This document shows positions 27,889 through 37,342 of a stretch of 64,000 nt of DNA, piece after piece. Source of the stretch: an uncultured Pelagibacteraceae bacterium (GTDB taxonomy: Bacteria > Pseudomonadota > Alphaproteobacteria > Pelagibacterales > Pelagibacteraceae); NCBI GenBank assembly GCA_902583645.1, contig CACHWQ010000004.1:18085-82084 (forward strand), in the 5' to 3' direction. The position numbers and the translations under genes are program-made. Every line of letters begins with the position of its first letter. Position 1 is the first letter of the stretch. The notes below the pieces were generated by a model, which had not been told where the DNA came from, made no database searches, and worked only from the letters and a program-made list of their open reading frames with translations.

Positions 27889-28814
27889 AAAAATTAACTT
27901 ATTATAAAAATTTTAATATTAAAAAGAAACATAAACACTCAATAATTTTAATAGGTAATTTTGATGGTGTTCATTTAGGACACCAAAAATTATTTAGAAA
28001 AGCGTTAATTTTAAAAAAAAGAAAAAAGTATAAAATTGGAGTTGTAACCTTTGATCCAATTCCAAAAATGTTTTTTTATAAAAAAATAAAAAATTATAGA
28101 ATTTCTAATTTAAAACAAAAGTTAGAAATTTTTAAATATTTTGATGTTGATTTTGTTATTAATAAAAAATTTAACTTTGAATTTTCTAAAATAAATTATC
28201 TTACTTTTATAAAAAAATTTTTGTATAAAAAATTGTCGGCTAAATTAATTTTTGTAAGTAATAATTTTAGATTTGGGCACAAAAGAGAAGGAGACGTAAG
28301 ATTGCTTAAATTTTTTGAAAACAAATATAATTATAAAATAATCAATCCATCCCCGTTAAAAAAAAAACAAAAGATTATCTCATCAACATTTATAAGAAAA
28401 CTTTTAGAGCAAGGAAAGATTTCTATTGCAAATAATTACCTAAATAGAAATTGGTCAATACAAGGTGTTGTAAAACATGGAAGAAGAATTGGTAAAAAAA
28501 TTGGATTTCCAACTTGTAACATTGATATAGGCAATTATGTAATAGCAAAGCCAGGAGTTTACGCAGTGGAAATTTTTAAAAATAAATCAAAAAAGAGTTT
28601 AAAAGGCATTGCAAACCTTGGCTTTAGACCAACTTTTAATCAAAAAAAAATTCTTTTAGAGGTTAATATTTTTAATTTTAAAGGAAATCTTTATAATAAA
28701 AAGTTAACTGTTGAATTTTTAAAGTTTATAAGAGGAGAAAAAAAATTTAAAGGTATAAAGGAATTGAAAAAACAAATTAAAAAAGACATACAACAAGCTA
28801 AAAATTTTAAATGA
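27882..28814 (+). CDS. ribF: Bifunctional riboflavin kinase / FAD synthetase
   Basis: A 310-residue enzyme that phosphorylates riboflavin to FMN and adenylates it to FAD. The N-terminal adenylyltransferase domain has IGNFDGVHLGHQKLF (24-38) and ISSTFIRKLLEQG. The C-terminal kinase domain has GRRIGKKIGFPTCNID and PGVYAVEI, ending VEFLKFIRGEKKF. It lies between the HAD hydrolase and ileS, overlapping both by a few bases, an arrangement with ileS and lspA that is common in Proteobacteria. Confidence 0.96.
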   Translation: MVKKLTYYKNFNIKKKHKHSIILIGNFDGVHLGHQKLFRKALILKKRKKYKIGVVTFDPIPKMFFYKKIKNYRISNLKQKLEIFKYFDVDFVINKKFNFEFSKINYLTFIKKFLYKKLSAKLIFVSNNFRFGHKREGDVRLLKFFENKYNYKIINPSPLKKKQKIISSTFIRKLLEQGKISIANNYLNRNWSIQGVVKHGRRIGKKIGFPTCNIDIGNYVIAKPGVYAVEIFKNKSKKSLKGIANLGFRPTFNQKKILLEVNIFNFKGNLYNKKLTVEFLKFIRGEKKFKGIKELKKQIKKDIQQAKNFK

Positions 28815-31549
28815 GCAAAGATCAAATTAATCTTCCCAAAACAGCTTTCACTATGAAAGCAAATCTACCTATGAAAGAGCCTAAAATCATTGAACATTGG
28901 AATAAGATTGATCTCTATAATTTATTAAGAAAAAATAACAAAGGCAAAGAAAAGTTTGTTCTTCATGACGGACCTCCATATGCAAATGGAAATATTCATA
29001 TGGGAACTGCATTTAATAAAATTCTAAAAGATATAATCACAAAATTTCACCAAATGGACGGAAAGGACTCAGTTTATGTCCCAGGATGGGATTGTCATGG
29101 ACTGCCTATTGAGTGGAAAATAGAGGAGCAATATAAAAAAAATAAAAAAAATAAAAATGATGTTCCAGTTGTTGAATTTAGAAAAGAATGTAGAGAGTTT
29201 GCTAGCAAATGGATCAAAGTTCATAAAGAGCAATTCAAAAGACTTGGAGTTATTGGAGATTGGGAAAATTATTATTCTACAATGAGTTATGATGCTGAGG
29301 CTCAAATAGTTAGAGAGTTAGGTAAATTTCTTAAGGAAGGAAGCTTATATAGAGGTTATAAGCCAGTTTTATGGTCTACTGTTGAAAAGACAGCTCTTGC
29401 TGACGCTGAGGTAGAATATATGGATCATGTATCAGATACAATTTATGTTTCTTTCCCTGTAAAAGCATCTAAGACAAAAGATCTTTTGAATACTGAAATT
29501 ATTATTTGGACAACTACTCCGTGGACAATTCCAGCAAATAAAGCTTTAGCTTACAACAAATCCCTAAGGTATGTTGTAGTTCAAATTAATGACCAAAATG
29601 ATTTTATTAATAGAAAAATTATTGTCGCAAAAGATCTTTTAAAGAATGTAATAGAAGATTGTAAAATTAAAGATTATAAAATTTTAAGTGAAATAAACGG
29701 TTCTGATTTTAATGAAACAATTTGTTCTCATCCGTTTAAGAAACTAGGTTATGACTATGATATACCAATGCTTGAGGCAAGATTTGTTACGACTGAACAA
29801 GGCTCAGGAATTGTTCATTGTGCTCCAAGCCATGGACCAGATGATTTTAATTTATGTTTAAATAATAATATAAAAGCTGTTGAAACTGTCGACGACGATG
29901 GAAAGTATACAAAGCATGTTTTAAATTTTGAGGGTATTCATATTTTTAAAGCAAATCCAATTGTAATTGAGAAACTTAAAAGTGAGAAGAATTTACTAGC
30001 GAACGGAAAATTAAATCACTCGTATCCTCATTCATGGAGATCTAAAGCTCCATTAGTTCATAGAGCTACACCTCAATGGTTTATTTCTATGGAAAGCCAT
30101 AAATTAAGAGACAAAGCTTTAAAAGCGATCGATGATACACAATTTTATCCCACAAAAGGGAAGGAGAGATTAAGATCCATGATAGAAACTAGACCAGATT
30201 GGTGTGTTTCAAGACAGAGAGTTTGGGGAGTTCCATTGCCTATATTTATCTCTAAATCAGACGGCAAGGTTTTAGCAGATGATGAAGTATTTGAAAATAT
30301 TGCTGCTATCTATGAAAAAGAAGGATCAGATTGCTGGTTTTCAGACGACCCTCAAAAATTTTTGGGAAACAAATATAAAGCAGATGATTTTGTTAAACTA
30401 AAAGATATTGTTGAGGTTTGGTTTGATAGTGGATCCACACACTCATTTGTTTTAGAAAAAAGAGAAGATTTAAAATGGCCTGCATCGATGTACTTAGAGG
30501 GATCTGATCAACATAGAGGCTGGTTTCATTCTTCGTTATTAGAGTCTTGCGGCACGAGAGGAAAAGCTCCTTTTGAAAGTATTTTATCTCACGGGTTTGT
30601 GATGGATGGTAAAGGTTTAAAAATGTCAAAGTCATTAGGAAACCAAATCTTTCCTGAGGATATTTTAAAAAAATACGGAGCAGATATTCTTAGAGTTTGG
30701 GTAGCCGCGTCTGATTATTCAGAGGATTTAAGAATAGACTATTCTATTTTAGAGCAACATGCTGAAGCGTATAGAAAGATAAGAAATACATTTAGATATT
30801 TAATGGGAAATATAAATGATAATTATTTAGAACAAGAATATAATAAGATAGATATAAGCAAACTCCCAGAACTTGAAAAATTAATGTTACACAAATTATA
30901 TGTTTTAAATGAAAAATTTAATGCAAATTTTAAAGATTATAATTTCCATGTGCTGTATAAAGAACTATTAAACTTTTGTACTGTAGATCTATCTTCATTT
31001 TATTTTGATATTAGAAAAGATACTTTATATTGTGATAATAAAAACTCAGAAAAGAGACAAAGCTGTATTTTAATATTAAATACAATATTAGATGCTTTAT
31101 TAAAATGGTTTGCACCAATTTTATCATTTACTGCTGAGGAAGTTTTTAGCCTTTTAAAGAAAGATAACAAAAACAGCATTCATTTAAAAAAATTTCCAGA
31201 CTTTCCTAAATCTTGGAAAAATGAGGAACTTAATAAAAATTGGACAAAAATAAATAAAATACGAGCTAGTGTAAACATAAGTATTGAAGAAAAGAGAGCA
31301 GCAAAGATGATTGGGTCTAGTTTGGAAACAATAGTTGATATCAAATTAAACAAGGATTTGTACGACCTTGCAAAAAAATACGATTTTTCAGAAATATGTA
31401 TTACATCACTTGCAAATATTGTTTTGGATAAAAATATAAAAGATCAGATAGAAGTTAAAACTTCAAAAGCAAAAGGAAAAAAATGTTCTGTTTGTTGGAA
31501 AATTAGAGAAACTGAGTGTGAAAGACATCCAATATGTAATTTTAAATGA
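28811..31549 (+). CDS. ileS: Isoleucyl-tRNA synthetase
   Basis: A 912-residue class I synthetase charging tRNA-Ile. The HIGH-type motif appears as HMGT at 63-66 in DGPPYANGNIHMGTAF, and the KMSKS motif at about 604 in KGLKMSKSLGNQIFPED. The editing-domain block TTPWTIPANKALAY is present. The C-terminal zinc site shows CSVCW and CERHPIC, as in bacterial type 1 enzymes. It starts 4 bases inside ribF and ends 4 bases into lspA. Confidence 0.98.
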   Translation: MSKDQINLPKTAFTMKANLPMKEPKIIEHWNKIDLYNLLRKNNKGKEKFVLHDGPPYANGNIHMGTAFNKILKDIITKFHQMDGKDSVYVPGWDCHGLPIEWKIEEQYKKNKKNKNDVPVVEFRKECREFASKWIKVHKEQFKRLGVIGDWENYYSTMSYDAEAQIVRELGKFLKEGSLYRGYKPVLWSTVEKTALADAEVEYMDHVSDTIYVSFPVKASKTKDLLNTEIIIWTTTPWTIPANKALAYNKSLRYVVVQINDQNDFINRKIIVAKDLLKNVIEDCKIKDYKILSEINGSDFNETICSHPFKKLGYDYDIPMLEARFVTTEQGSGIVHCAPSHGPDDFNLCLNNNIKAVETVDDDGKYTKHVLNFEGIHIFKANPIVIEKLKSEKNLLANGKLNHSYPHSWRSKAPLVHRATPQWFISMESHKLRDKALKAIDDTQFYPTKGKERLRSMIETRPDWCVSRQRVWGVPLPIFISKSDGKVLADDEVFENIAAIYEKEGSDCWFSDDPQKFLGNKYKADDFVKLKDIVEVWFDSGSTHSFVLEKREDLKWPASMYLEGSDQHRGWFHSSLLESCGTRGKAPFESILSHGFVMDGKGLKMSKSLGNQIFPEDILKKYGADILRVWVAASDYSEDLRIDYSILEQHAEAYRKIRNTFRYLMGNINDNYLEQEYNKIDISKLPELEKLMLHKLYVLNEKFNANFKDYNFHVLYKELLNFCTVDLSSFYFDIRKDTLYCDNKNSEKRQSCILILNTILDALLKWFAPILSFTAEEVFSLLKKDNKNSIHLKKFPDFPKSWKNEELNKNWTKINKIRASVNISIEEKRAAKMIGSSLETIVDIKLNKDLYDLAKKYDFSEICITSLANIVLDKNIKDQIEVKTSKAKGKKCSVCWKIRETECERHPICNFK

Positions 31550-32046
31550 TAAAATTTTTAAACAACAAATTTATTTATTATTTTTTAATCACATTATTTA
31601 TATTTGCTTTAGATAGAACTTCAAAGATTTACGTTATAAATATTGCGGAAACATATGGTCAGGTAGATATATATATTAACAAATTTCTAAATATAATTTT
31701 AGTTTGGAATTCAGGAATCGGTTTTGGATTGTTTTCATTTGAAAAACAATTTGCATATAACTTAATAACTCTAATAATAGCATTGGTGAATTGTTTGATT
31801 TTATACCTTGGAATTAAGTCAAAAAATTTTAAAGGATTCATATTTTTCATTATTCTAGGAGGATCACTTGGAAACCTTTTTGACAGACTATATTATTCTG
31901 CTGTACCTGACTTTATAGATATAAATTACAATGATTTTCATTGGTTTATTTTTAATGTAGCTGATATATTTATCTCATTGGGTATCATATGCCTTATTTT
32001 TGTTGAATTATTTTCGAATAAAGAGAAAGAAAGAAATGAAGCATAA
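31546..32046 (+). CDS. lspA: Lipoprotein signal peptidase
   Basis: A 166-residue inner-membrane aspartyl protease that cleaves prolipoprotein signal peptides at the lipobox. It has four hydrophobic helices and two catalytic Asp sites: GGSLGNLFDRLYYSAVPDFI and FNVADIFISLGI. NSGIGFGLF is the family's conserved N-x-G-x-x-F loop. Several lipoproteins in this window (at 4.0, 14.6 and 32.0 kb) would be its substrates. It lies in the ileS-lspA order usual in Proteobacteria. Confidence 0.95.
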   Translation: MIKFLNNKFIYYFLITLFIFALDRTSKIYVINIAETYGQVDIYINKFLNIILVWNSGIGFGLFSFEKQFAYNLITLIIALVNCLILYLGIKSKNFKGFIFFIILGGSLGNLFDRLYYSAVPDFIDINYNDFHWFIFNVADIFISLGIICLIFVELFSNKEKERNEA

Positions 32047-32350
32047 ATACATTTTTATAATTTCCATATTACTTCTTTTAAATGCTTGCCAATCTATTAG
32101 AGACGGATTGGCAGGAAATAAAAATAATAATAGTGATGAATTTTTAATTGAAAAAAAAAACCCCTTAGAAACACCACCAGATTTTGGATTACTTCCTGAG
32201 CCAAAGAAAGAAACAGAAATAATAGATCAAGCAGAAAAAATTGATGAAGATATTGAAATCTTGCTAAAAAAAGAAGGTGGAATTAAAAATACTTCAGAAA
32301 TTGATAAATCAACTGAAGATTTTATTTTAAAAAAAATAAAAAAAAATTGA
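32036..32350 (+). CDS. DUF3035 lipoprotein
   Basis: A 104-residue lipoprotein. I start it at ATG 32036 (MKHKYIFIISILLLLNACQS), where the lipobox LNAC gives lipidated Cys18; upstream codons overlap lspA. The conserved core NPLETPPDFGLLPEP is the DUF3035 motif, and the rest is acidic and low-complexity. DUF3035 proteins occur next to lspA in alphaproteobacteria and are tied by some authors to outer-membrane assembly, but the role is unproven. It overlaps lspA by 11 bases and pgi by 1. Confidence 0.85.
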   Translation: MKHKYIFIISILLLLNACQSIRDGLAGNKNNNSDEFLIEKKNPLETPPDFGLLPEPKKETEIIDQAEKIDEDIEILLKKEGGIKNTSEIDKSTEDFILKKIKKN

Positions 32351-33510
32351 TGTTAACGAAAAATATCCAATTTAATGGATTTGAAATTAAAAAAAATAGA
32401 GTCAAAATAAAGTCTAATATTTTAAAAAAATTAGATGCTTATAAAGATCATAAATTAATTCAAAGTTTTTCAGAAGATTACATATACGATTTTACTCAAT
32501 CAGAAATTAAAAAATTTAAAAACTTTAAAAGTTATAATTTAATTGGTATGGGAGGTTCATCACTGGGTTCCAAAGCAATATATAAATTTTTGAAACCAAA
32601 GATTAAAAAGAAATTTACATTTTTAGATAATTTAAATTCAAAAAAAAATAATAAAATCAGCAACAAAAGTCTTAATATAATAATCTCAAAATCGGGCAGT
32701 ACTCTAGAAACAATCGCAAACTATTCATCTATTAAAACAAATAAAAAAAATTTATTCATATGTGAAAATTCCAATAATTATATTAAGTCTCTAGCTAGAA
32801 AACTTAATTGCAAAGTAATTAATCATAAAAATTATATTGGTGGAAGATATTCAGTGCTTTCAGAAGTTGGAATGCTACCAGCGATTTTCATGGGTTTAAA
32901 ACCAGATAAATTCAAAAATTTTAACACTCTAGTAAAAAATAAAAATTTTGTTAACTCTCTAGTAGATAGTGTTACATCAATATCGTATTTTTTAGTAAAT
33001 AGAAAATTCAATTCGATTATATTAAATTATGATGAACTTTCATTAGACTTATTTAGTTGGTATCAGCAACTGGTTGCTGAGAGTTTAGGAAAAGATTCAA
33101 AGGGTATTTTGCCATTAGTTTCAAGTATGCCTAAAGATAATCACAGTTTAATGCAACTATATTTAGATGGGCCGGGAAACTCTTTTTTCACTTTTTTTGA
33201 CGTTGATGATCACGACAATCAAAAAATTATTAATAGGGAAATATTACCATCTTTAAATTACCTTAAAAATAAAAATTTGTATCAGATAAAATCCGCACAA
33301 AAAAAAGCAACTGAGGCTGTTTTTAGAAAAAGAAATATACCATTTAGAAGTTTTAAAGTTTTACTACGCTCTGAAGAAGCACTAGGGGAACTGTTTACTT
33401 TTTTTATGCTAGAAACAATTCTTCTTGCAGATTTTATGAAAATTAACCCTTTCAATCAGCCTTCTGTAGAATTAATTAAAACAGAAACAAAAAGAATTCT
33501 TACAAATTAA
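32350..33510 (+). CDS. pgi: Glucose-6-phosphate isomerase, short divergent form
   Basis: A 386-residue SIS-domain isomerase interconverting glucose-6- and fructose-6-phosphate. Family marks are LIGMGGSSLGSKAIYKFL, IIISKSGSTLETI, NYIGGRYSVLSEVGMLPAIF and DNHSLMQLYLDGPG. It is well below the roughly 550 residues of the E. coli enzyme. A short version is usual in this bacterial group. I start it at ATG 32350, sharing one base with the upstream stop codon. It ends 4 bases inside the opposing rsmD. Confidence 0.9.
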   Translation: MLTKNIQFNGFEIKKNRVKIKSNILKKLDAYKDHKLIQSFSEDYIYDFTQSEIKKFKNFKSYNLIGMGGSSLGSKAIYKFLKPKIKKKFTFLDNLNSKKNNKISNKSLNIIISKSGSTLETIANYSSIKTNKKNLFICENSNNYIKSLARKLNCKVINHKNYIGGRYSVLSEVGMLPAIFMGLKPDKFKNFNTLVKNKNFVNSLVDSVTSISYFLVNRKFNSIILNYDELSLDLFSWYQQLVAESLGKDSKGILPLVSSMPKDNHSLMQLYLDGPGNSFFTFFDVDDHDNQKIINREILPSLNYLKNKNLYQIKSAQKKATEAVFRKRNIPFRSFKVLLRSEEALGELFTFFMLETILLADFMKINPFNQPSVELIKTETKRILTN

Positions 33511-34070
33511 AATTTTCCAAAATATATTTTAGATAATCCATAAGTTCTATCAGAAATAATATTGAAGTAATTTGGGAATCTATCTCTAGTTTTTTTATTT
33601 CTATGCAAAATAAATAAAGTTTTTTTTTTATAAATTTTTTTTTCAGAAACTAAATTAAATAATTCCTCTATTTTGCTTTCTTTATAAGGAGGATCTAAAA
33701 ATATAATGTCATATTTAGTTTTGTTGTCATTTGAGTATTTAATAAATTCAAAAACATTTTCATTAAATAAAGCTACTCGACTAATACAGTCTAGATATTC
33801 AACGTTTTTTTTTAAAATTTTAAATGCAGGCAAATAATCTTCACAAAAATCTACTTTCAAAGCTCCTCTAGATAAACATTCTAAACCGAAGGAGCCTGAG
33901 CCTGAATAAAGATCGAGAACAGATGAATTTGAAATTTTGTTCTCTAGGAGGTTTGAATGTTCAATAATATTAAATATAGACTCTCTTACCATATCTTTAA
34001 GAGGTCTTGTAAAATTATCAGTTGGTAAATAAATTTTTTTATTTTTAAATTTACCACTAATAATTCTCAT
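33507..34070 (-). CDS. rsmD: 16S rRNA (guanine966-N2)-methyltransferase
   Basis: A 187-residue SAM methyltransferase. It begins MRIISGKFKNKKIYLP, with RPLKDMVRESIFNII, the SAM loop VLDLYSGSGSFGLECLSRG and catalytic FLDPPYKE (D/N-PPY motif). It methylates G966 of 16S rRNA during 30S assembly. I start it at 34070, since the upstream extension to 34121 lies inside purD and lacks family residues. It follows purD after 2 bases. Confidence 0.94.
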   Translation of the reverse strand: MRIISGKFKNKKIYLPTDNFTRPLKDMVRESIFNIIEHSNLLENKISNSSVLDLYSGSGSFGLECLSRGALKVDFCEDYLPAFKILKKNVEYLDCISRVALFNENVFEFIKYSNDNKTKYDIIFLDPPYKESKIEELFNLVSEKKIYKKKTLFILHRNKKTRDRFPNYFNIISDRTYGLSKIYFGKF

Positions 34071-34072
34071 AA

Positions 34073-35332
34073 TTAAGTTACCTTGTAAGCAATATCTTTT
34101 CGGAAAAATCCTTCTTTCCAATCTAATTCATCTAAAATTTTTATAGATTTTTCTTTCGACTTTCGAAAATTTTCTGTTGTTGAAACTATATTTAATACTC
34201 TTCCTCCCGTTGCCAAAAAATTACCATCTTTTATTTTTGTTCCTGCATGAAATATGTATTCGTCATTATTGAGTTTAATATTATTTATTTGATTAATTTT
34301 TATATTTTTTTGGTAATTATCTGGATATCCATTAGAACACAAAACTATACACACACTTTTTTTTGTTTTCCATTTTATATTAATATCGCGTAATTTTTTA
34401 TTACAACAAGATAAAATTATTTCTCCTAAATCTGTATCTAATATTGGTAATATAGTTTGACATTCAGGATCACCCATTCTTACATTAAATTCAATTAGAA
34501 ATGGCTCATTATTAACAACCATTAATCCTATGTATAAAAACCCACAATAGTTAGTTCCCAGTTCTTTAATACCTTTTAAAGTTGGATAAATAATTCTTTC
34601 GTTTATTTTTTTATTCATTTCACTATTATAAAGTCTTGAAGGTGAATACGCACCCATACCTCCTGTATTTTTACCTGTATCATTTTCACCAACACGTTTA
34701 TGATCTTGAGCTGTTTGAAAAAATTTATGAGTTATTCCATCAGAAATAATAAAATAACTCATTTCCTCACCTTGTAAAAATTCTTCAATAAGGACACAGT
34801 CAGCTTTACCAAACCGTCCACCAAATATTTCCCCAATTGCCAATCTTCCTTCTTTGTAGTTTTTACATATATAAACTCCTTTTCCTGATGCTAGTCCATC
34901 AGCTTTAACAACCATTGGATATTTAATAGAGCTTAAATATTTTAAAGCTGATTTTTCCTCACTAAATATCTCAAATTTTGCCGTAGGTATTTTATATTCT
35001 TTACATAATTTTTTTGTAAATGTTTTTGACCCTTCTAATTGTGAACTAATTTTATTAGGTCCAAAAATTTTTATTTTTGTATCTTTAAAATATTCAACAA
35101 TACCATCAACCAAAGGTTTTTCAGGCCCAACTACAATGAGTTCAATTTTTTTCTCCTCGCATTTTTTTTTGATATTTTCAAAATCAGAAACATCAATGTT
35201 GATATTTTCAGCAATTAGAGATGTACCTGCATTACCTGGGAAACAATAAATTTTATCTATAATTTTAGAATCCCTAAGTTTAAAACACAAGGAATGCTCT
35301 CTACCACCACTTCCAATAATTCCAATGTTCAT
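34073..35332 (-). CDS. purD: Phosphoribosylamine-glycine ligase
   Basis: A 419-residue ATP-grasp enzyme joining glycine to phosphoribosylamine in purine synthesis. It starts MNIGIIGSGGREHSL, which I choose over a 5-residue-longer reading. MVVKADGLASGKGVYICKN and NTGGMGAYSPS are the nucleotide and catalytic loops, and FLIEFNVRMGDPECQTILP is the family signature. It diverges from the small DUF2093 gene across 22 bases. Confidence 0.97.
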   Translation of the reverse strand: MNIGIIGSGGREHSLCFKLRDSKIIDKIYCFPGNAGTSLIAENINIDVSDFENIKKKCEEKKIELIVVGPEKPLVDGIVEYFKDTKIKIFGPNKISSQLEGSKTFTKKLCKEYKIPTAKFEIFSEEKSALKYLSSIKYPMVVKADGLASGKGVYICKNYKEGRLAIGEIFGGRFGKADCVLIEEFLQGEEMSYFIISDGITHKFFQTAQDHKRVGENDTGKNTGGMGAYSPSRLYNSEMNKKINERIIYPTLKGIKELGTNYCGFLYIGLMVVNNEPFLIEFNVRMGDPECQTILPILDTDLGEIILSCCNKKLRDINIKWKTKKSVCIVLCSNGYPDNYQKNIKINQINNIKLNNDEYIFHAGTKIKDGNFLATGGRVLNIVSTTENFRKSKEKSIKILDELDWKEGFFRKDIAYKVT

Positions 35333-35354
35333 ATATATTTTATACAACTAAATA

Positions 35355-35534
35355 ATGAAAAATAAATTAGCTAAATTAAAATATTTGCCAAATAACTTTG
35401 AAATAATCGAAAATGGAGATCATGTTATATGTGCTGTTTCAGGAAAAAAAATACAACTTGAAAAACTAAATTATTGGAATGAGGAATTGCAGGAGGCTTA
35501 TTTTTCATACGTTGAGGCGTCTAAAAAAAGGTAG
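35355..35534 (+). CDS. DUF2093 small protein
   Basis: A 59-codon gene read directly from the bases, ATG 35355 to TAG 35532-35534. It holds the family core GDHVICAVSGKKIQLEKLNY, then WNEELQEAYFSYVEA. DUF2093 is a short alphaproteobacterial family usually found near xseA, purD and lipid A genes, and purD and an LpxL-like gene flank it here. No function is known. It converges on the acyltransferase gene with a 13-base gap. It is below common ORF-length cut-offs and is easily missed. Confidence 0.9.
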   Translation: MKNKLAKLKYLPNNFEIIENGDHVICAVSGKKIQLEKLNYWNEELQEAYFSYVEASKKR

Positions 35535-35547
35535 AATACAAGACTCT

Positions 35548-36411
35548 TTACAATTTCCATTTATTATGCGTCCATATCCACTGGTCTGGGTTTATTAGAA
35601 TTTTTTTTTCAAGCCAAGTATTTAGTTTTTGAGTTATGCTCTCAATATCATCGTTTTTTGTAAAATGAATTGGACTTTCCACAGTCATATCAAAATAAAT
35701 TTTATTTTTTCTTTCAATATAAATAGGCACAACTGGACAATTATATTTTTTTACCAACTGTGCAGGAATAGTGGTTGTGTAGGTGGGCATTTTAAATAGT
35801 AATGATTTTTTCCCTTCAGTAACCCTTTGATCAATCATTAATGCAATAGATGTATTTTTTGAAACAGCTTTAATTACCTCCCTAATCCCACCAATTCCTT
35901 TTTTAATTTGATTTTTACAAATAAAATTTTTTCTTAAATTTTCCATAGTTTTATTCAAAAAAATATTATTAAGTGGTCTATAAATCGCTGACAATTTAAT
36001 TCCAAATAACTCCAATTGCATAGCCATTAGTTCAAAATTGTTAAAATGACCAGATATAAAAATTACGGGCTTATTATTTTTTTGTATTTCTTCTAAAATT
36101 TTTTTACCATTTATATTTAAATATTTTTCAAGTTCTTTTGATCTAAATTTTTGAATAAACATATACTCAGAAAAAATTCTTCCATAATTCTCCCACATTT
36201 TTTTTATTAATTTATTTCTTTCTTTATCTTTAATATTGGGAATGCAATTTTTAATATTATTTTCAGTTATTTTTTTTGATCTAAATAAAGGTCCTAAATT
36301 AGATCCTATTTTTGCTCCTAAATTAGATGCATTTTTATAACCAATAATTTTAAATATAAAAAAAAGCATTTTTATAAATAAAAACTCAATTAAATATTTT
36401 ATATTTTTCAT
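35548..36411 (-). CDS. Lipid A biosynthesis acyltransferase (LpxL/HtrB-like)
   Basis: A 287-residue membrane-bound lysophospholipid/lauroyl acyltransferase. An N-terminal helix is followed by the His-Asp box variant VIFISGHFNNFELMA (the H-x4-E/D of the family), IYRPLNNIFLN and SIALMIDQRVTEGKKSLLF. It adds secondary acyl chains to Kdo2-lipid A at the inner membrane. It ends the minus-strand block msbA-waaA-lpxK-lpxL, 4 bases after lpxK. Confidence 0.9.
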   Translation of the reverse strand: MKNIKYLIEFLFIKMLFFIFKIIGYKNASNLGAKIGSNLGPLFRSKKITENNIKNCIPNIKDKERNKLIKKMWENYGRIFSEYMFIQKFRSKELEKYLNINGKKILEEIQKNNKPVIFISGHFNNFELMAMQLELFGIKLSAIYRPLNNIFLNKTMENLRKNFICKNQIKKGIGGIREVIKAVSKNTSIALMIDQRVTEGKKSLLFKMPTYTTTIPAQLVKKYNCPVVPIYIERKNKIYFDMTVESPIHFTKNDDIESITQKLNTWLEKKILINPDQWIWTHNKWKL

Positions 36412-36415
36412 AAGT

Positions 36416-37342
36416 CTATAAAATTAAATTTATTAATTCACTCTCATTAGAAATTTCTAAATCTATTTCAACAAAATTTATGTCATCTCTCAATTCTTCT
36501 TGTATTCTAAAGTAGTCTTTTTCAGTTGTAATAATTTCTAAATTTTTATCTTTAGCAAATTTTTTAAGATTATCTATTTCATTTTTTTTATAATTATAAT
36601 GATCTGGAAATGTGAAATGTTTAAATACCTTAAAGTTATTTTCTTTTAATGTATAATCAAAACTTTTTGGATTTCCTATACCAGAAAATATCAGATAGTT
36701 TTTCGATGTATCTAAATTATAAGAATTTTTAAGTTTATAACTACCTTCAAATATTTTAATATTACTATTTATTTTCGAAATTTTCTCTTTAATAACTTTG
36801 TTTTCTATGTCTGGTCCGTTTAAAAATATTATATCAAAATTTTTAATTGAATTAACTTCTTCTCTCAAGGGACCCGCGGGAATAGTCAATCCGTTTCCAA
36901 TCCAATTATTTGAGCTGAAACAACAAATTTTAAAATCATAGTTTATATGATTCTCTTGAAGCCCATCATCTAAAATTGCGTATTTAAAATTTTGCTTTAT
37001 TGCGCTATCCAGTGAATCTTTACGATTTATTTTACTTATTAAATTTGTTTTTTTGTTTATAAGTATTTGCTCATCTTTTTGATCAACATAAAATTTTTTT
37101 ATTACGGTAGCTTTTAAATTTTTTGAATTGAGCAATTTACTAATTTTTATTGACAAAGGAGTCTTCCCAGTTCCGCCAATGTAAATGTTACCAACACAAA
37201 TAGTTTTGATTTCAGGAAAGTTTAAATTTTCACTTTTTCTTAATGATTTTAATAGTTGAATTATTTTAGATATTGGTAAAATTAAATAGGCTATAAGACT
37301 TGGTTTTTTTTCATCCCAAAAATCTGGCTTTTTAATTTTCAT
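36416..37342 (-). CDS. lpxK: Tetraacyldisaccharide 4'-kinase
   Basis: A 308-residue inner-membrane-associated kinase phosphorylating the lipid A disaccharide precursor. The P-loop GNIYIGGTGKTPLSIKI is at about residues 51-67, and ILDDGLQENHINYDFKI is the family's D-D-G-x-Q-H block. IPAGPLREE and ITTEKDYFRI are also typical. The start overlaps waaA by 4 bases. It belongs to the lipid A/Kdo operon. Confidence 0.94.
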   Translation of the reverse strand: MKIKKPDFWDEKKPSLIAYLILPISKIIQLLKSLRKSENLNFPEIKTICVGNIYIGGTGKTPLSIKISKLLNSKNLKATVIKKFYVDQKDEQILINKKTNLISKINRKDSLDSAIKQNFKYAILDDGLQENHINYDFKICCFSSNNWIGNGLTIPAGPLREEVNSIKNFDIIFLNGPDIENKVIKEKISKINSNIKIFEGSYKLKNSYNLDTSKNYLIFSGIGNPKSFDYTLKENNFKVFKHFTFPDHYNYKKNEIDNLKKFAKDKNLEIITTEKDYFRIQEELRDDINFVEIDLEISNESELINLIL

